This document shows, piece after piece, positions 1 to 6,687 of a stretch of DNA of 16,788 nucleotides. This stretch comes from Clostridiales bacterium UBA4362. Lineage in GTDB: Bacteria; Bacillota; Clostridia; TANB77; CAG-508. Position 1 is the first letter of the stretch. Each line of letters starts with the position of its first letter. The DNA is taken from assembly GCA_002393975.1 (NCBI GenBank), contig DGSM01000127.1, positions 1 to 16,788 of the forward strand. The letters are read 5' to 3'. The translations under genes were made by a program, and so were the position numbers. The notes beneath the pieces were generated by a model, which was not told where the DNA came from, searched no databases, and saw only the letters and a list, made by a program, of their open reading frames with translations.

Positions 1-767
1 ATTATTTTATCTAATCCTTCAAAAGCTCCACCACAAATAAACAATATATTTGATGTATCTATCTGGATAAAGTCTTGATGAGGATGTTTTCTTCCGCCTT
101 GAGGAGGAACATTAGCTACAGTTCCTTCAACAATTTTCAAAAGTGCTTGTTGAACACCTTCTCCTGAAACATCTCTTGTTATTGATGGATTTTCAGATTT
201 TCTTGATATTTTATCAATTTCATCAATATATATAATTCCTTTTTCTGCTCTTTCAACATTAAAATCAGCCGCTTGAATTAGTTTTAATAAAATATTTTCA
301 ACATCTTCTCCAACATATCCAGCCTCAGTTAATGTAGTTGCATCTGCAATAGCAAAAGGAACATCAAGTATTTTTGCTAATGTTTGAGCAAGATAAGTCT
401 TACCACATCCAGTAGGACCTAGTAATAAAATATTGCTTTTTTGAATTTCTACATTATCTTCTGATTTCGTAATCTTGTTTTCTTCATTATAAATTCTTTT
501 ATAATGGTTATAAACAGCTACTGATAATGTTTTTTTAGCCTCATCTTGTCCTATTACATATTCATCTAAATGAGCTTTTATTTGTGCTGGAGTAGGAAGT
601 TTTACTCTTTCCTCGCCCACATCCATTTCATCATATTCTTCTAAAATTGAATCACATATTTTTATGCATTCATCACAAATAAAGACTCCTTCAGGGCCTG
701 CTATTATTTTTTTCACATCATCTTGTGGTTTTCCACAAAAAGAACATTTAACATTTTTTGTTGGCAT
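1..767 (-). CDS. clpX: ATP-dependent Clp protease ATP-binding subunit ClpX (partial, C-terminus cut by window edge)
   Basis: AAA+ unfoldase that recognises substrates, including tmRNA-tagged proteins, and feeds them into the ClpP chamber in the cytoplasm. 255 codons are visible from the start; the family is about 410-430 residues, so the C-terminal part lies outside the window. Seen: an N-terminal zinc-binding domain with Cys8, Cys11, Cys31 and Cys34; Walker A GPTGCGKT at 117-124; the pore loop GYVGED at about 150-155; and Walker B IIYIDEID at 178-185. The start is ATG 767, preceded by AGAGGG with a 6-base spacer. It is the last gene of the tig-clpP-clpX series; a hairpin at 795-834 separates it from clpP and may lower its expression. 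Confidence 0.97.
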   Translation of the reverse strand, partial: MPTKNVKCSFCGKPQDDVKKIIAGPEGVFICDECIKICDSILEEYDEMDVGEERVKLPTPAQIKAHLDEYVIGQDEAKKTLSVAVYNHYKRIYNEENKITKSEDNVEIQKSNILLLGPTGCGKTYLAQTLAKILDVPFAIADATTLTEAGYVGEDVENILLKLIQAADFNVERAEKGIIYIDEIDKISRKSENPSITRDVSGEGVQQALLKIVEGTVANVPPQGGRKHPHQDFIQIDTSNILFICGGAFEGLDKI

Positions 768-792
768 TAGTTTCCCTCTTTTTTTCTAAACT

Positions 793-834
793 AAAAGCCC
801 TTTATGATCAAAATTTATTATTCATAAAGGGCTT
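793..834 (-). terminator. Hairpin between clpP and clpX (weak intrinsic terminator or attenuator)
   Basis: Positions 795-807 and 822-834 form a perfect 13-bp stem around a 14-base loop. On the minus strand the stem is followed by TTTTAGTTT, a broken U-tract. It lies directly after clpP and before the clpX ribosome binding site, so it probably ends part of the clpP transcripts and lets others continue into clpX. Confidence 0.65.
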
Positions 835-841
835 AACAAAT

Positions 842-1465
842 TTATTTTCTCTTATCCATAATTCCGTCAATTAAGCCATAAGCTAAAGCTTCTTCAGCTG
901 TCATATAGTGATCTCTTTCTGTATCTTTTTCAACTTGTTCTAAACTTTGACCACTTGCTTCGCTTAATATTTTATTTAACCTTTGTCTTGTCTTTACCAT
1001 TTGATCTGCTTGAATCTTAATCTCAGTTGTTTGTCCTGATAAGCCTCCACCTTGGCCACCAATTAGTGGTTGGTGAATAAGAATCTCTGCATTAGGAGTA
1101 GCAAATCTTTTTCCTTTTGTTCCTGATGCAAGTAGAACTGCTCCCATAGAAGCTGCCATTCCTATACAAATAGTTGTAACTGGGCATCTAATATAGTTCA
1201 TTGTATCTACTATTCCTAAACCATCAGTAACAGATCCTCCTGGTGAATTTATATAGAATGAAATCTCTTTTTCAGGATCTTCTGACTCTAAAAATAGCAT
1301 TTGAGCTATTACCAAACTTGCTGTAGTTTGATTAACATCTTCACTTAAGAATATAATTCTATCTTTAAGTAATCTAGAATAAATATCATAAGATCTCTCA
1401 CCTCTTGATGATTGTTCAATTACATAAGGCATTGATGCATCTTGAAAATTAAAAAACTTATTCAT
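842..1465 (-). CDS. clpP: ATP-dependent Clp protease proteolytic subunit ClpP
   Basis: Serine protease that forms the tetradecameric chamber of ClpXP. The 207-residue length is typical. Seen, numbering from ATG 1465: Ser106 in GMAASMG, His131 in LIHQPL and Asp181 in KDTERDH form the catalytic triad; the SRGERSYDIYSRLL segment near the N-terminus and the glycine-rich GGQGGG handle loop are standard. The frame is open upstream to a TTG at 1483, but ATG 1465 is preferred because AAAGGA sits 9 bases before it and would otherwise fall inside the coding sequence. It lies 38 bases after tig and upstream of clpX, a common order in Firmicutes, and is probably co-transcribed with tig. Confidence 0.97.
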   Translation of the reverse strand: MNKFFNFQDASMPYVIEQSSRGERSYDIYSRLLKDRIIFLSEDVNQTTASLVIAQMLFLESEDPEKEISFYINSPGGSVTDGLGIVDTMNYIRCPVTTICIGMAASMGAVLLASGTKGKRFATPNAEILIHQPLIGGQGGGLSGQTTEIKIQADQMVKTRQRLNKILSEASGQSLEQVEKDTERDHYMTAEEALAYGLIDGIMDKRK

Positions 1466-1503
1466 ATTTAAAAATCCTTTCAATATTTCTTTAGTTCTAT
1501 TTA

Positions 1504-2868
1504 TTATTTCTTTTTAGTTGCTTTTTTAGAATCGCTTTTTTCTTCTTTCTTTGTTTCAGCCTTATCAGCTTTAGCTGGTTTTGCAGTTGTTATTTTAGCA
1601 TTGTCTATAATAAATTTAACTGCCAATTCATTTTTAGAAGATTTCTCTAAATATTCTTTTAGATTATCATTTTTTGAAAGTTCTTCAACATCATGATTAT
1701 ATTGTTTTGCCATTTCTTCAAGTTTTTCTTTTACAAATTTCTCATCTGGCTTAATTTTTTCTACTTCGATAATTTTTTCTAATACTAAGCTAGATTTAAC
1801 ATTTTGTTTAGCACCTTCTCTAAATGAATCTCTTAATTCTTTTTCAGTTTGTCCAACTAGTTTTAGATATTGGTCTAATTTCATTCCTTGATATTGTAAT
1901 CTTTGAGAAACTTGATCAACTTGATTATCTATCTCTGCATCAATCATTCCTTCTGGAATATCGATTTCTGTATTATCACAAACTGCTAGAACTGCTTTAT
2001 CTTCTAATTCATGTTCTGCCATATGATCATGTTCTTCTTGTTTCTTTTTCTTAATGTCTTTCTTTAAATCTGCTAAAGTATCAAATTCAGATACATCTTT
2101 AGCAAATTCATCATCAATCTTTGGCATTTCTTTATATTTAATTGAATGAAGTTTTACTTTAAAAGTTGCTTCTTTTCCAGCAAGTTTAGCTTCAAAATAA
2201 TCTTCTGGGAATGTAACAACAACATCTTTTTCTTCATCAATTTTCATTCCAATTACTTGATCTTCAAATCCTGGTATGAATGTATTTGAGCCTAAAGTTA
2301 AATCATAATTCTCAGCTTTTCCACCATCAAATGGAACACCATCAACAGATCCATCAAAGTCTATAGTAACTAAATCATCTTTTTTACAAGCTCTATCATC
2401 TACAGTTACCATTCTTGAGTTATGATCAGCCATATGTGTAAGTTCATGTTCAACTTCTTCATCACTTACTTTATGTTCTGGTTTCTCAAGTTCGATTCCT
2501 TTATATTTTCCTAATTTGAAATCTGGTTTTGTGTTTACTATAGCAGTAAATATAAGTTCTTTTCCTTTTTCCATTTGAACTATATCTATTTTAGGATGAG
2601 AAACTATTTCTAATTTGCTTTCTTTTATTTCTTCATCATATACTTCTGGTGCTAATTTATTAAATGCATCCTCATAGAAAATGTTAGCTCCATAATATCT
2701 TTCTACTATTTTATATGGTGCTTTTCCTTTTCTAAATCCAGGTATATTAAAATATTTTGCACTTTCTTTATATATTTCTTGAATAGCTTCTTCAAATTTT
2801 TCTTTTTCTACTGTAAAAGTTAGTTTAACTTCATTCTTATTTTCAGTATTTTCTTGCTTCATACTCAT
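1504..2868 (-). CDS. tig: Trigger factor, ribosome-associated chaperone with PPIase domain
   Basis: Binds the ribosome at the exit tunnel and shields nascent chains. It has 454 residues counting from ATG 2868. Domains in order: N-terminal ribosome-binding domain with the signature GFRKGKAP (about 44-51); a central FKBP-type PPIase domain (about 155-245, with VTIDFDGSVDG and PGFEDQVIGM); and a helical C-terminal chaperone domain. The last 25 or so residues are a Lys/Glu/Ala-rich tail ending KKATKKK, beyond the usual end of the family. ATG 2868 has AAGGAAGG 10 bases upstream. An in-frame ATG at 2895 has no ribosome binding site and would place that motif inside the gene. A strong promoter lies at 2909-2936; the gene heads the tig-clpP-clpX series. 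Confidence 0.96.
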   Translation of the reverse strand: MSMKQENTENKNEVKLTFTVEKEKFEEAIQEIYKESAKYFNIPGFRKGKAPYKIVERYYGANIFYEDAFNKLAPEVYDEEIKESKLEIVSHPKIDIVQMEKGKELIFTAIVNTKPDFKLGKYKGIELEKPEHKVSDEEVEHELTHMADHNSRMVTVDDRACKKDDLVTIDFDGSVDGVPFDGGKAENYDLTLGSNTFIPGFEDQVIGMKIDEEKDVVVTFPEDYFEAKLAGKEATFKVKLHSIKYKEMPKIDDEFAKDVSEFDTLADLKKDIKKKKQEEHDHMAEHELEDKAVLAVCDNTEIDIPEGMIDAEIDNQVDQVSQRLQYQGMKLDQYLKLVGQTEKELRDSFREGAKQNVKSSLVLEKIIEVEKIKPDEKFVKEKLEEMAKQYNHDVEELSKNDNLKEYLEKSSKNELAVKFIIDNAKITTAKPAKADKAETKKEEKSDSKKATKKK

Positions 2869-2908
2869 TTTTAATCTATCCTTCCTTACGTTCATAAAAT
2901 GCTAATTT

Positions 2909-2936
2909 ATTATATCATAAATTCTTTATAAATCAA
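2909..2936 (-). promoter_or_regulatory. tig promoter (sigma-A type, extended -10)
   Basis: On the minus strand, -35 TTGATT (2931-2936), a 16-base spacer and -10 TATAAT (2909-2914) preceded by TGA, giving an extended -10. The predicted start is about 35 bases before the tig start codon. It is back-to-back with the tRNA-Glu promoter. Confidence 0.8.
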
Positions 2937-2988
2937 GCCTTTATGGGCAGTTTTAGGGTGTTTTTTGTGTTTTCTGTTTAAATCTTTA

Positions 2989-3017
2989 TTGACATTAATT
3001 ATAAAGTGGTGTAAAAT
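2989..3017 (+). promoter_or_regulatory. tRNA-Glu promoter
   Basis: Perfect -35 TTGACA (2989-2994), 17-base spacer, -10 TAAAAT (3012-3017). Transcription should begin a few bases before the mature tRNA 5' end at 3030, so little 5' processing is needed. Confidence 0.85.
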
Positions 3018-3029
3018 AATTTATGTTAT

Positions 3030-3104
3030 GGCCCCTTGGTCAAGCGGCTAAGACGCAGCCCTCTCAAGGCTGAATCATGGGTTCGATTCCCGTAGGGGTC
3101 ACCA
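3030..3104 (+). tRNA. tRNA-Glu (anticodon CTC)
   Basis: All four arms fold: acceptor GGCCCCT (3030-3036) with AGGGGTC (3094-3100), one G-U pair; D stem GTC/GAC; anticodon stem CAGCC/GGCTG (3056-3060 and 3068-3072) with loop CTCTCAA, which places CTC at 3063-3065; T arm with loop TTCGATT. The CCA end is encoded (3102-3104). This isoacceptor reads only GAG codons; in AT-rich genomes the TTC isoacceptor is usually the main one, so this is probably a supplementary tRNA. It is monocistronic between its own promoter and terminator. Confidence 0.96.
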
Positions 3105-3110
3105 TACATT

Positions 3111-3140
3111 ACACTTTGCAAATTTTGCAAAGTGTTTTTT
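3111..3140 (+). terminator. Intrinsic terminator of tRNA-Glu
   Basis: A hairpin with stem ACACTTTGCA...TGCAAAGTGT (3111-3135) is followed by seven T residues. The T-tract runs up to the stop codon of the convergent transketolase gene at 3140-3142. Read on the minus strand the hairpin has no U-tract, so it is a one-way terminator. Confidence 0.88.
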
Positions 3141-3988
3141 TATTCCTCATATTCAAAAGTATTTGAAGTCAATTCTTCAACAGCTTTTTTATATTCTTCA
3201 TCACTCAATGCTTTTCCATGCCAAGAAACGTTGTTTTCCATGAAAGAAACACCTTTTCCTTTTATCGTCTTTGCTATAACGCATGTAGGTTTTCCTTTTA
3301 CAGTTTCAGCAGTAGATAATGCAGACATAATAGATTCAACATCATTTCCATCTATTGTCATTGTATGGAATCCAAAACTTTTAAATTTGTTTTCTATATC
3401 TTCAGTATTTAAGTCTTTAATATTTTCTATGCTATCACTTAATTGTAAATTATTATTATCAACTATTACACATAGATTATCTAAATTGTATTTGCTAGAT
3501 GTCATGGCAGCTTCCCAAATTTGTCCTTCTTGAATTTCGCCATCTCCTAAAATGCAATACACTCTATTACCCATTTGATCCATTTTAGACGCCATAGCCA
3601 TTCCATTTGCAACAGATAATCCTTGTCCTAAACTACCAGTTGACATATCAACTCCTGGTACCTTAGACATATCTGGATGTCCTTGTAAAATACTATTTAC
3701 ATTTCTAAATGTTACTAGGTTTTCTTTTGGAAAATATCCTCTCTCACAAAGTACAGCATATAAGGCGCTTGATGCATGTCCTTTTGATAGTACTAATCTA
3801 TCACGTGCTGGATCTTCTGGTTTTTCTGGGTCTATATGCATTTCATTAAAATACAAAACGGTTAATATATCTGCTACAGAAAGAGATCCTCCTGGATGTC
3901 CAGACTTTGCATAATATATCTCTTGAATAATGTCTAATCTTACTTTGTTCGCTAATTCTTTTAAAGCAGGAATTTTGGTGATTTTCAT
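3140..3988 (-). CDS. Transketolase, N-terminal (thiamine-diphosphate-binding) subunit
   Basis: N-terminal half of a two-subunit transketolase, which transfers two-carbon ketol units in the non-oxidative pentose phosphate pathway. The 282 residues match the separate N-terminal subunit rather than the single chain of about 650 residues. Seen: SGHPGGSLS with His31, LSKGHAS with His71, the TPP/Mg motif starting GDGEIQEG (148-155) and ending near NNN at 178-180, and TIKGKG near the C-terminus. ATG 3988 has GAGGAG 5 bases upstream. The partner carrying the pyrimidine-binding and C-terminal domains normally follows immediately, but here the next DNA is tRNA-Glu on the other strand and then tig, so it must be encoded elsewhere. 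No U-tract terminator is visible after this gene. Confidence 0.93.
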   Translation of the reverse strand: MKITKIPALKELANKVRLDIIQEIYYAKSGHPGGSLSVADILTVLYFNEMHIDPEKPEDPARDRLVLSKGHASSALYAVLCERGYFPKENLVTFRNVNSILQGHPDMSKVPGVDMSTGSLGQGLSVANGMAMASKMDQMGNRVYCILGDGEIQEGQIWEAAMTSSKYNLDNLCVIVDNNNLQLSDSIENIKDLNTEDIENKFKSFGFHTMTIDGNDVESIMSALSTAETVKGKPTCVIAKTIKGKGVSFMENNVSWHGKALSDEEYKKAVEELTSNTFEYEE

Positions 3989-4021
3989 AATTACTCCTCT
4001 TTTTTGTATATTTTCTTCTTT

Positions 4022-4050
4022 ATTATATAGATTTTATTTCTTTAATTCAA
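4022..4050 (-). promoter_or_regulatory. Promoter of the transketolase subunit gene
   Basis: On the minus strand, -35 TTGAAT (4045-4050), 17-base spacer, -10 TATAAT (4022-4027). It is divergent from the tmRNA promoter; only 14 bases separate the two -35 boxes. Confidence 0.75.
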
Positions 4051-4064
4051 GTGAATAAATATAT

Positions 4065-4093
4065 TTGACTACATGACCATTATTTGGTAAAAT
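4065..4093 (+). promoter_or_regulatory. tmRNA promoter
   Basis: -35 TTGACT (4065-4070), 17-base spacer, -10 TAAAAT (4088-4093). It lies about 20 bases before the mature 5' end of tmRNA at 4114. Confidence 0.82.
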
Positions 4094-4113
4094 AATTATT
4101 GTACATCATATAT

Positions 4114-4473
4114 GGGGATGTAATTGGTTTCGACTGGTAAGAGGAATTACTGGTAGCGAGTAGTGGAGCTTATGGCCACTTTAAAATAAGCAATTAAATA
4201 TAAAAGCTGATAATAGAGAATTAGCTTACGCTGCCTAATTGCGGCGTACGCCTGCTAAAAGAAGACTACTGTCTTTTACCCGGTGTCAATTTAAAGTAGT
4301 TAACGAAGCTTAAGTTTCCATAGCTTAAGTAGGTACACTTTTATGGACGCAGATAAGTCATTGTTCGTTTACTTTGGCTAGATTTATCCTAAGACTTTTT
4401 CAGTAAACTACACTCGTAGAAATCGGTATGGAATCTTTCTAGGACGTGAGTTCGAATCTCACCATCTCCACCA
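4114..4473 (+). ncRNA. ssrA: Transfer-messenger RNA (tmRNA)
   Basis: Rescues stalled ribosomes and adds a degradation tag. The 360-base length is typical of the one-piece form. The 5' end GGGGATG (4114-4120) pairs with the 3' end CATCTCC (4463-4469, one G-U pair), followed by encoded CCA; the T-arm GTTCGAATCTC and the 5' segment with GGTTTCGAC are characteristic. The tag frame runs from GCT at 4206 to TAA at 4236-4238 and reads ADNRELAYAA, so it ends in Ala-Tyr-Ala-Ala rather than the commoner Ala-Leu-Ala-Ala. I chose the resume codon from the position of the frame, so its first residue is less certain than its end. A promoter and a terminator flank the gene, and ClpX and ClpP are encoded nearby. 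Confidence 0.97.
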
Positions 4474-4477
4474 AACA

Positions 4478-4514
4478 TAAAAAGATTGGATTTTTGTATT
4501 CCAATCTTTTTTAT
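4478..4514. terminator. Bidirectional intrinsic terminator between ssrA and the dNTPase gene
   Basis: Stem AAAGATTGGA (4481-4490) with TCCAATCTTT (4500-4509), loop of 9 bases. T-tracts follow on both strands: TTTTTTATTTT on the plus strand and TTTTTATGTTT on the minus strand. It ends tmRNA and the convergent dNTP triphosphohydrolase transcript. Confidence 0.88.
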
Positions 4515-4533
4515 TTTATTATCTTTTTTTTTA

Positions 4534-5730
4534 CTAATATTGAATTAATTCATTATAAACATCCATAGCATAATTATCTGTCATTCCAGAAATATATGTA
4601 ATTACAGCTTTTAGATAATCTTCTTTTTTATTTAAATCATAAACAATCTTATTATTTAAATCTCCTCTATCAATTCTATCAACATAAGTTAATAACCATT
4701 CTTTAAATGCTGGAATTAAAACTGGATAATATTTTTCTTTTTCCCCAATTTTAGTTAAAGTGTTTATTCCATCATAACATACACTTAAAGTATCATATAT
4801 TTGATTTAAGCAAATCTCAAAATACTTATCTGATGGTTTTAATAGTTCACTATTATAAATAATCTTAGCATTAAATGCTTTTATTTCATCCATTAAGTTT
4901 AATGCATAATCAGAAAATTTTAATCCATCTTCTACAGTTGAATTCTCACAAAGATCTGTAATTAATGTATTAATAATGAATGAATTAGTAAGCTTATCTT
5001 CTGTAAATTTTCTGCCAAGAGCCTCTAATTCTTCTTCATGTCCCTCCATTAATCCTATTTTTCTAGCATCTTCAATATCTCTTCCTAAATAAGAAATTTT
5101 GTCTGCAATTTTTACAATACATCCTTCCCATGTATATGGTTGATATTCTGCAGGTCTAGTGCAACTATATAAATCAATTGCTTCTTCTCTAGGCTTAATA
5201 GCATTTTGATTTACTTCTCCACAATGTGAGATAATTCCATCTCTAACTCCATAAGTCAGATTCATATTGTTCTTTTTGCCTTCATTATCTTCCAATAATT
5301 GGATATTATCTATAAGGTATAACCCATTTTTCTCATGCCAAAAAGTTTCTCCAATGTCTCTTTGAGATATATTTGATAAAACCATTCCACCCTTATGTCC
5401 AAAAGGGCTATGTCCTACATCATGTCCAATGCCAATAGCTCTTGCAAGTTCTGTATTAAGGCCTAATGCTTTTGCTATTGTATATGCGATTGATGAAACA
5501 TAATTAACATGTTCTAATCTAGTGCAAATATTATCATTCATAGGCGAATAAAAAACTTGTGTCTTACTCTTTAATCTCCTATAAACTGTAGAGTGAAGAA
5601 TACGATTTAAATCCCTTTCAAATGGAGAACGCATATCATTTCCTCTAACATAAATGTTATCTTCTCTTTTTGTAATTTGTTCCCATTTAGGATTCCCTTC
5701 AAAAGCTCCAACAGATTCAAATTTCCACAT
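4534..5730 (-). CDS. dgt: dGTPase-like HD-domain deoxynucleoside triphosphate triphosphohydrolase
   Basis: Predicted to cleave dNTPs to deoxynucleoside plus triphosphate, affecting dNTP pools. 398 residues. The HD metal site is complete: His74 in RLEHVNYV, His103-Asp104 in GIGHDVGHSPFGH, and Asp210 in VKIADKISYLGRD. The N-terminal segments RSPFERDLNRIL and YRRLKSKTQVF are characteristic of the dGTPase family rather than of general HD hydrolases. ATG 5730 follows AAAGGA at good spacing. The nucleotide specificity cannot be read from the sequence, so the gene symbol is a family-level assignment. It is convergent with ssrA and separated from the upstream GtrA gene by 123 AT-rich bases in which I see no convincing promoter. 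Confidence 0.9.
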   Translation of the reverse strand: MWKFESVGAFEGNPKWEQITKREDNIYVRGNDMRSPFERDLNRILHSTVYRRLKSKTQVFYSPMNDNICTRLEHVNYVSSIAYTIAKALGLNTELARAIGIGHDVGHSPFGHKGGMVLSNISQRDIGETFWHEKNGLYLIDNIQLLEDNEGKKNNMNLTYGVRDGIISHCGEVNQNAIKPREEAIDLYSCTRPAEYQPYTWEGCIVKIADKISYLGRDIEDARKIGLMEGHEEELEALGRKFTEDKLTNSFIINTLITDLCENSTVEDGLKFSDYALNLMDEIKAFNAKIIYNSELLKPSDKYFEICLNQIYDTLSVCYDGINTLTKIGEKEKYYPVLIPAFKEWLLTYVDRIDRGDLNNKIVYDLNKKEDYLKAVITYISGMTDNYAMDVYNELIQY

Positions 5731-5853
5731 ATAATAATCCTTTCAATTAATCTTTTTATTTCCTCTAGTTTATATTAATCTAATTATCTTAATCTTTATC
5801 TATATCTTTATTTTTTCTATATTCTTTTCTCCATTTTTCCTTTATATTTATTT

Positions 5854-6318
5854 TTAATCTTTTTCTTTATTATTTTCTTTATTATCTTCTTTATTCTCTT
5901 TCTTTTTAAATGCAAAAAACTTACTAATAAAGAAATTCAATATAATAACAATAATTGTTAGAAGTAACTTTACTATAAAATTTTGAGTTTTATTATCCTC
6001 TGAAAGAAAAATCAACCCTCCTCCAAATTCTAAAACCATAGTAAAAACACGTCCTAAAATAAATTTAAAGAACTCAAATATTTTTTCTTTAAATCCATTT
6101 GCGCCAGAATGAAAGACCAAATCCTTGTTGGTAAAATATGCCACAAGTATGGCTAAAATAATTGCTAGTCCATTAGATAAATCTTCATTCCAGTTAAGTA
6201 TACTATTCATTAGCCAAAAAGATACTAAGTTAACTGCAGTAGTAAGCAAACCAAATACTATATATAAAATAACTTCTTTAGTTAATACTTTTTTTATTAA
6301 TTCTTTTATTTTTTCCAT
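5854..6318 (-). CDS. GtrA-like family small membrane protein
   Basis: 154 residues with four hydrophobic segments (about 14-36, 46-66, 82-105 and 115-138), the usual GtrA-family topology. The family typically helps move lipid-linked sugars across the cytoplasmic membrane or works beside glycosyltransferases in wall and surface glycan modification; no glycosyltransferase lies beside it here, so the substrate is unknown. Supporting features are LYIVFGLLTTAVNL in the first segment and the polar link with FTNKDLVF after the second. The C-terminus is a short cytoplasmic tail of repeated Lys/Glu/Asn, ending NKEKD. The start ATG 6318 has a weak purine-rich site (AGAAAGAG) upstream. Confidence 0.82.
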   Translation of the reverse strand: MEKIKELIKKVLTKEVILYIVFGLLTTAVNLVSFWLMNSILNWNEDLSNGLAIILAILVAYFTNKDLVFHSGANGFKEKIFEFFKFILGRVFTMVLEFGGGLIFLSEDNKTQNFIVKLLLTIIVIILNFFISKFFAFKKKENKEDNKENNKEKD

Positions 6319-6344
6319 AATTTCTCTTTCTATTATTTGAGATT

Positions 6345-6374
6345 ATTATATCATTATAGTTTTTATTTTAAAAT
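6345..6374 (-). promoter_or_regulatory. Possible promoter of the GtrA-like gene
   Basis: On the minus strand a TATAAT (6345-6350) preceded by TGA makes an extended -10. There is no good -35 box at 17 bases, only a T-rich stretch. It lies about 27 bases upstream of the start codon. It is weak evidence in DNA this AT-rich. Confidence 0.4.
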
Positions 6375-6377
6375 GCC

Positions 6378-6406
6378 TTGTTATTTTTTTATTTTTGTGC
6401 TATCAT
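6378..6406 (+). promoter_or_regulatory. tRNA-Trp promoter
   Basis: -35 TTGTTA (6378-6383), 17-base spacer, -10 TATCAT (6401-6406), about 20 bases before the mature tRNA 5' end. Confidence 0.72.
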
Positions 6407-6425
6407 ATTTAAGTGTGAGAGATAT

Positions 6426-6500
6426 AGGAGTATGGTGTCAATGGTAGCATGACGGTCTCCAAAACCGCGGGTCTGGGTTCAAATCCTAGTACTCCTGCCA
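6426..6500 (+). tRNA. tRNA-Trp (anticodon CCA)
   Basis: Acceptor AGGAGTA (6426-6432) pairs with TACTCCT (6490-6496). The anticodon loop CTCCAAA (6457-6463) gives CCA at 6459-6461. The T arm contains GGTTCAAATCC. The CCA end is encoded at 6498-6500. The outermost pair of the anticodon stem is an A-C mismatch; the other four pairs are intact. It is monocistronic with its own promoter and terminator. Confidence 0.95.
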
Positions 6501-6511
6501 ATCACATTTTG

Positions 6512-6535
6512 AAGACCTTTATAGGTCTTTTTTTT
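6512..6535 (+). terminator. Intrinsic terminator of tRNA-Trp
   Basis: Stem AAGACCT (6512-6518) with AGGTCTT (6523-6529), 4-base loop TTAT, followed by a run of T residues. Confidence 0.88.
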
Positions 6536-6555
6536 CATGGCACTTAGGAGAAAAT

Positions 6556-6687
6556 TTGCAAGATCTCATAAACAAACTTTTTTCTTTTATCTTTATTATT
6601 ATATTAACTACATGTATTTTTTTCATTCCTTTTTTATACTCTAATAGTACTTCATATATAGATTATAATCGGTGTATCAATGAATAG
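6556..6687 (+). CDS. N-terminal membrane-anchor fragment of the M23 peptidase gene (out of frame with the catalytic part)
   Basis: A 43-residue frame starting at TTG 6556, with AGGAG ending 5 bases before it (6546-6550), a good ribosome binding site. It encodes a short polar N-terminus (MQDLINK) followed by a strongly hydrophobic stretch of about 20 residues and a polar segment ending CINE, that is, a signal anchor or transmembrane segment. It stops at TAG 6685-6687, overlapping by 8 bases the ATG of the M23 frame, which lies in the +1 frame. I read it as the true beginning of the peptidase gene, split by a frameshift. It could instead be a separate small membrane peptide coupled to the next frame. 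Confidence 0.6.
   Translation: MQDLINKLFSFIFIIILTTCIFFIPFLYSNSTSYIDYNRCINE

Noticed and set aside
1824..2054. Small plus-strand frame inside tig
   Set aside because: Antisense shadow of the trigger factor gene with no start signal. The same applies to short antisense frames at 6125-6340, 6705-6908, 12935-13135 and 13187-13375.
3132..3533. Plus-strand open frame of 133 codons opposite the transketolase subunit
   Set aside because: Shadow of a well-conserved gene, with no plausible start signal; its beginning overlaps the tRNA-Glu terminator.
5731..5853. Small gene or regulatory RNA between the dNTPase and GtrA genes
   Set aside because: The 123 bases are A/G-rich on the minus strand and hold only a 5-codon frame (near 5830) and no convincing hairpin or promoter.
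6537..6661. Small plus-strand peptide starting at ATG 6537
   Set aside because: The ATG sits just after the T-tract of the tRNA-Trp terminator and has no ribosome binding site; the TTG frame at 6556 has AGGAG and encodes a membrane anchor that makes sense with the M23 domain.
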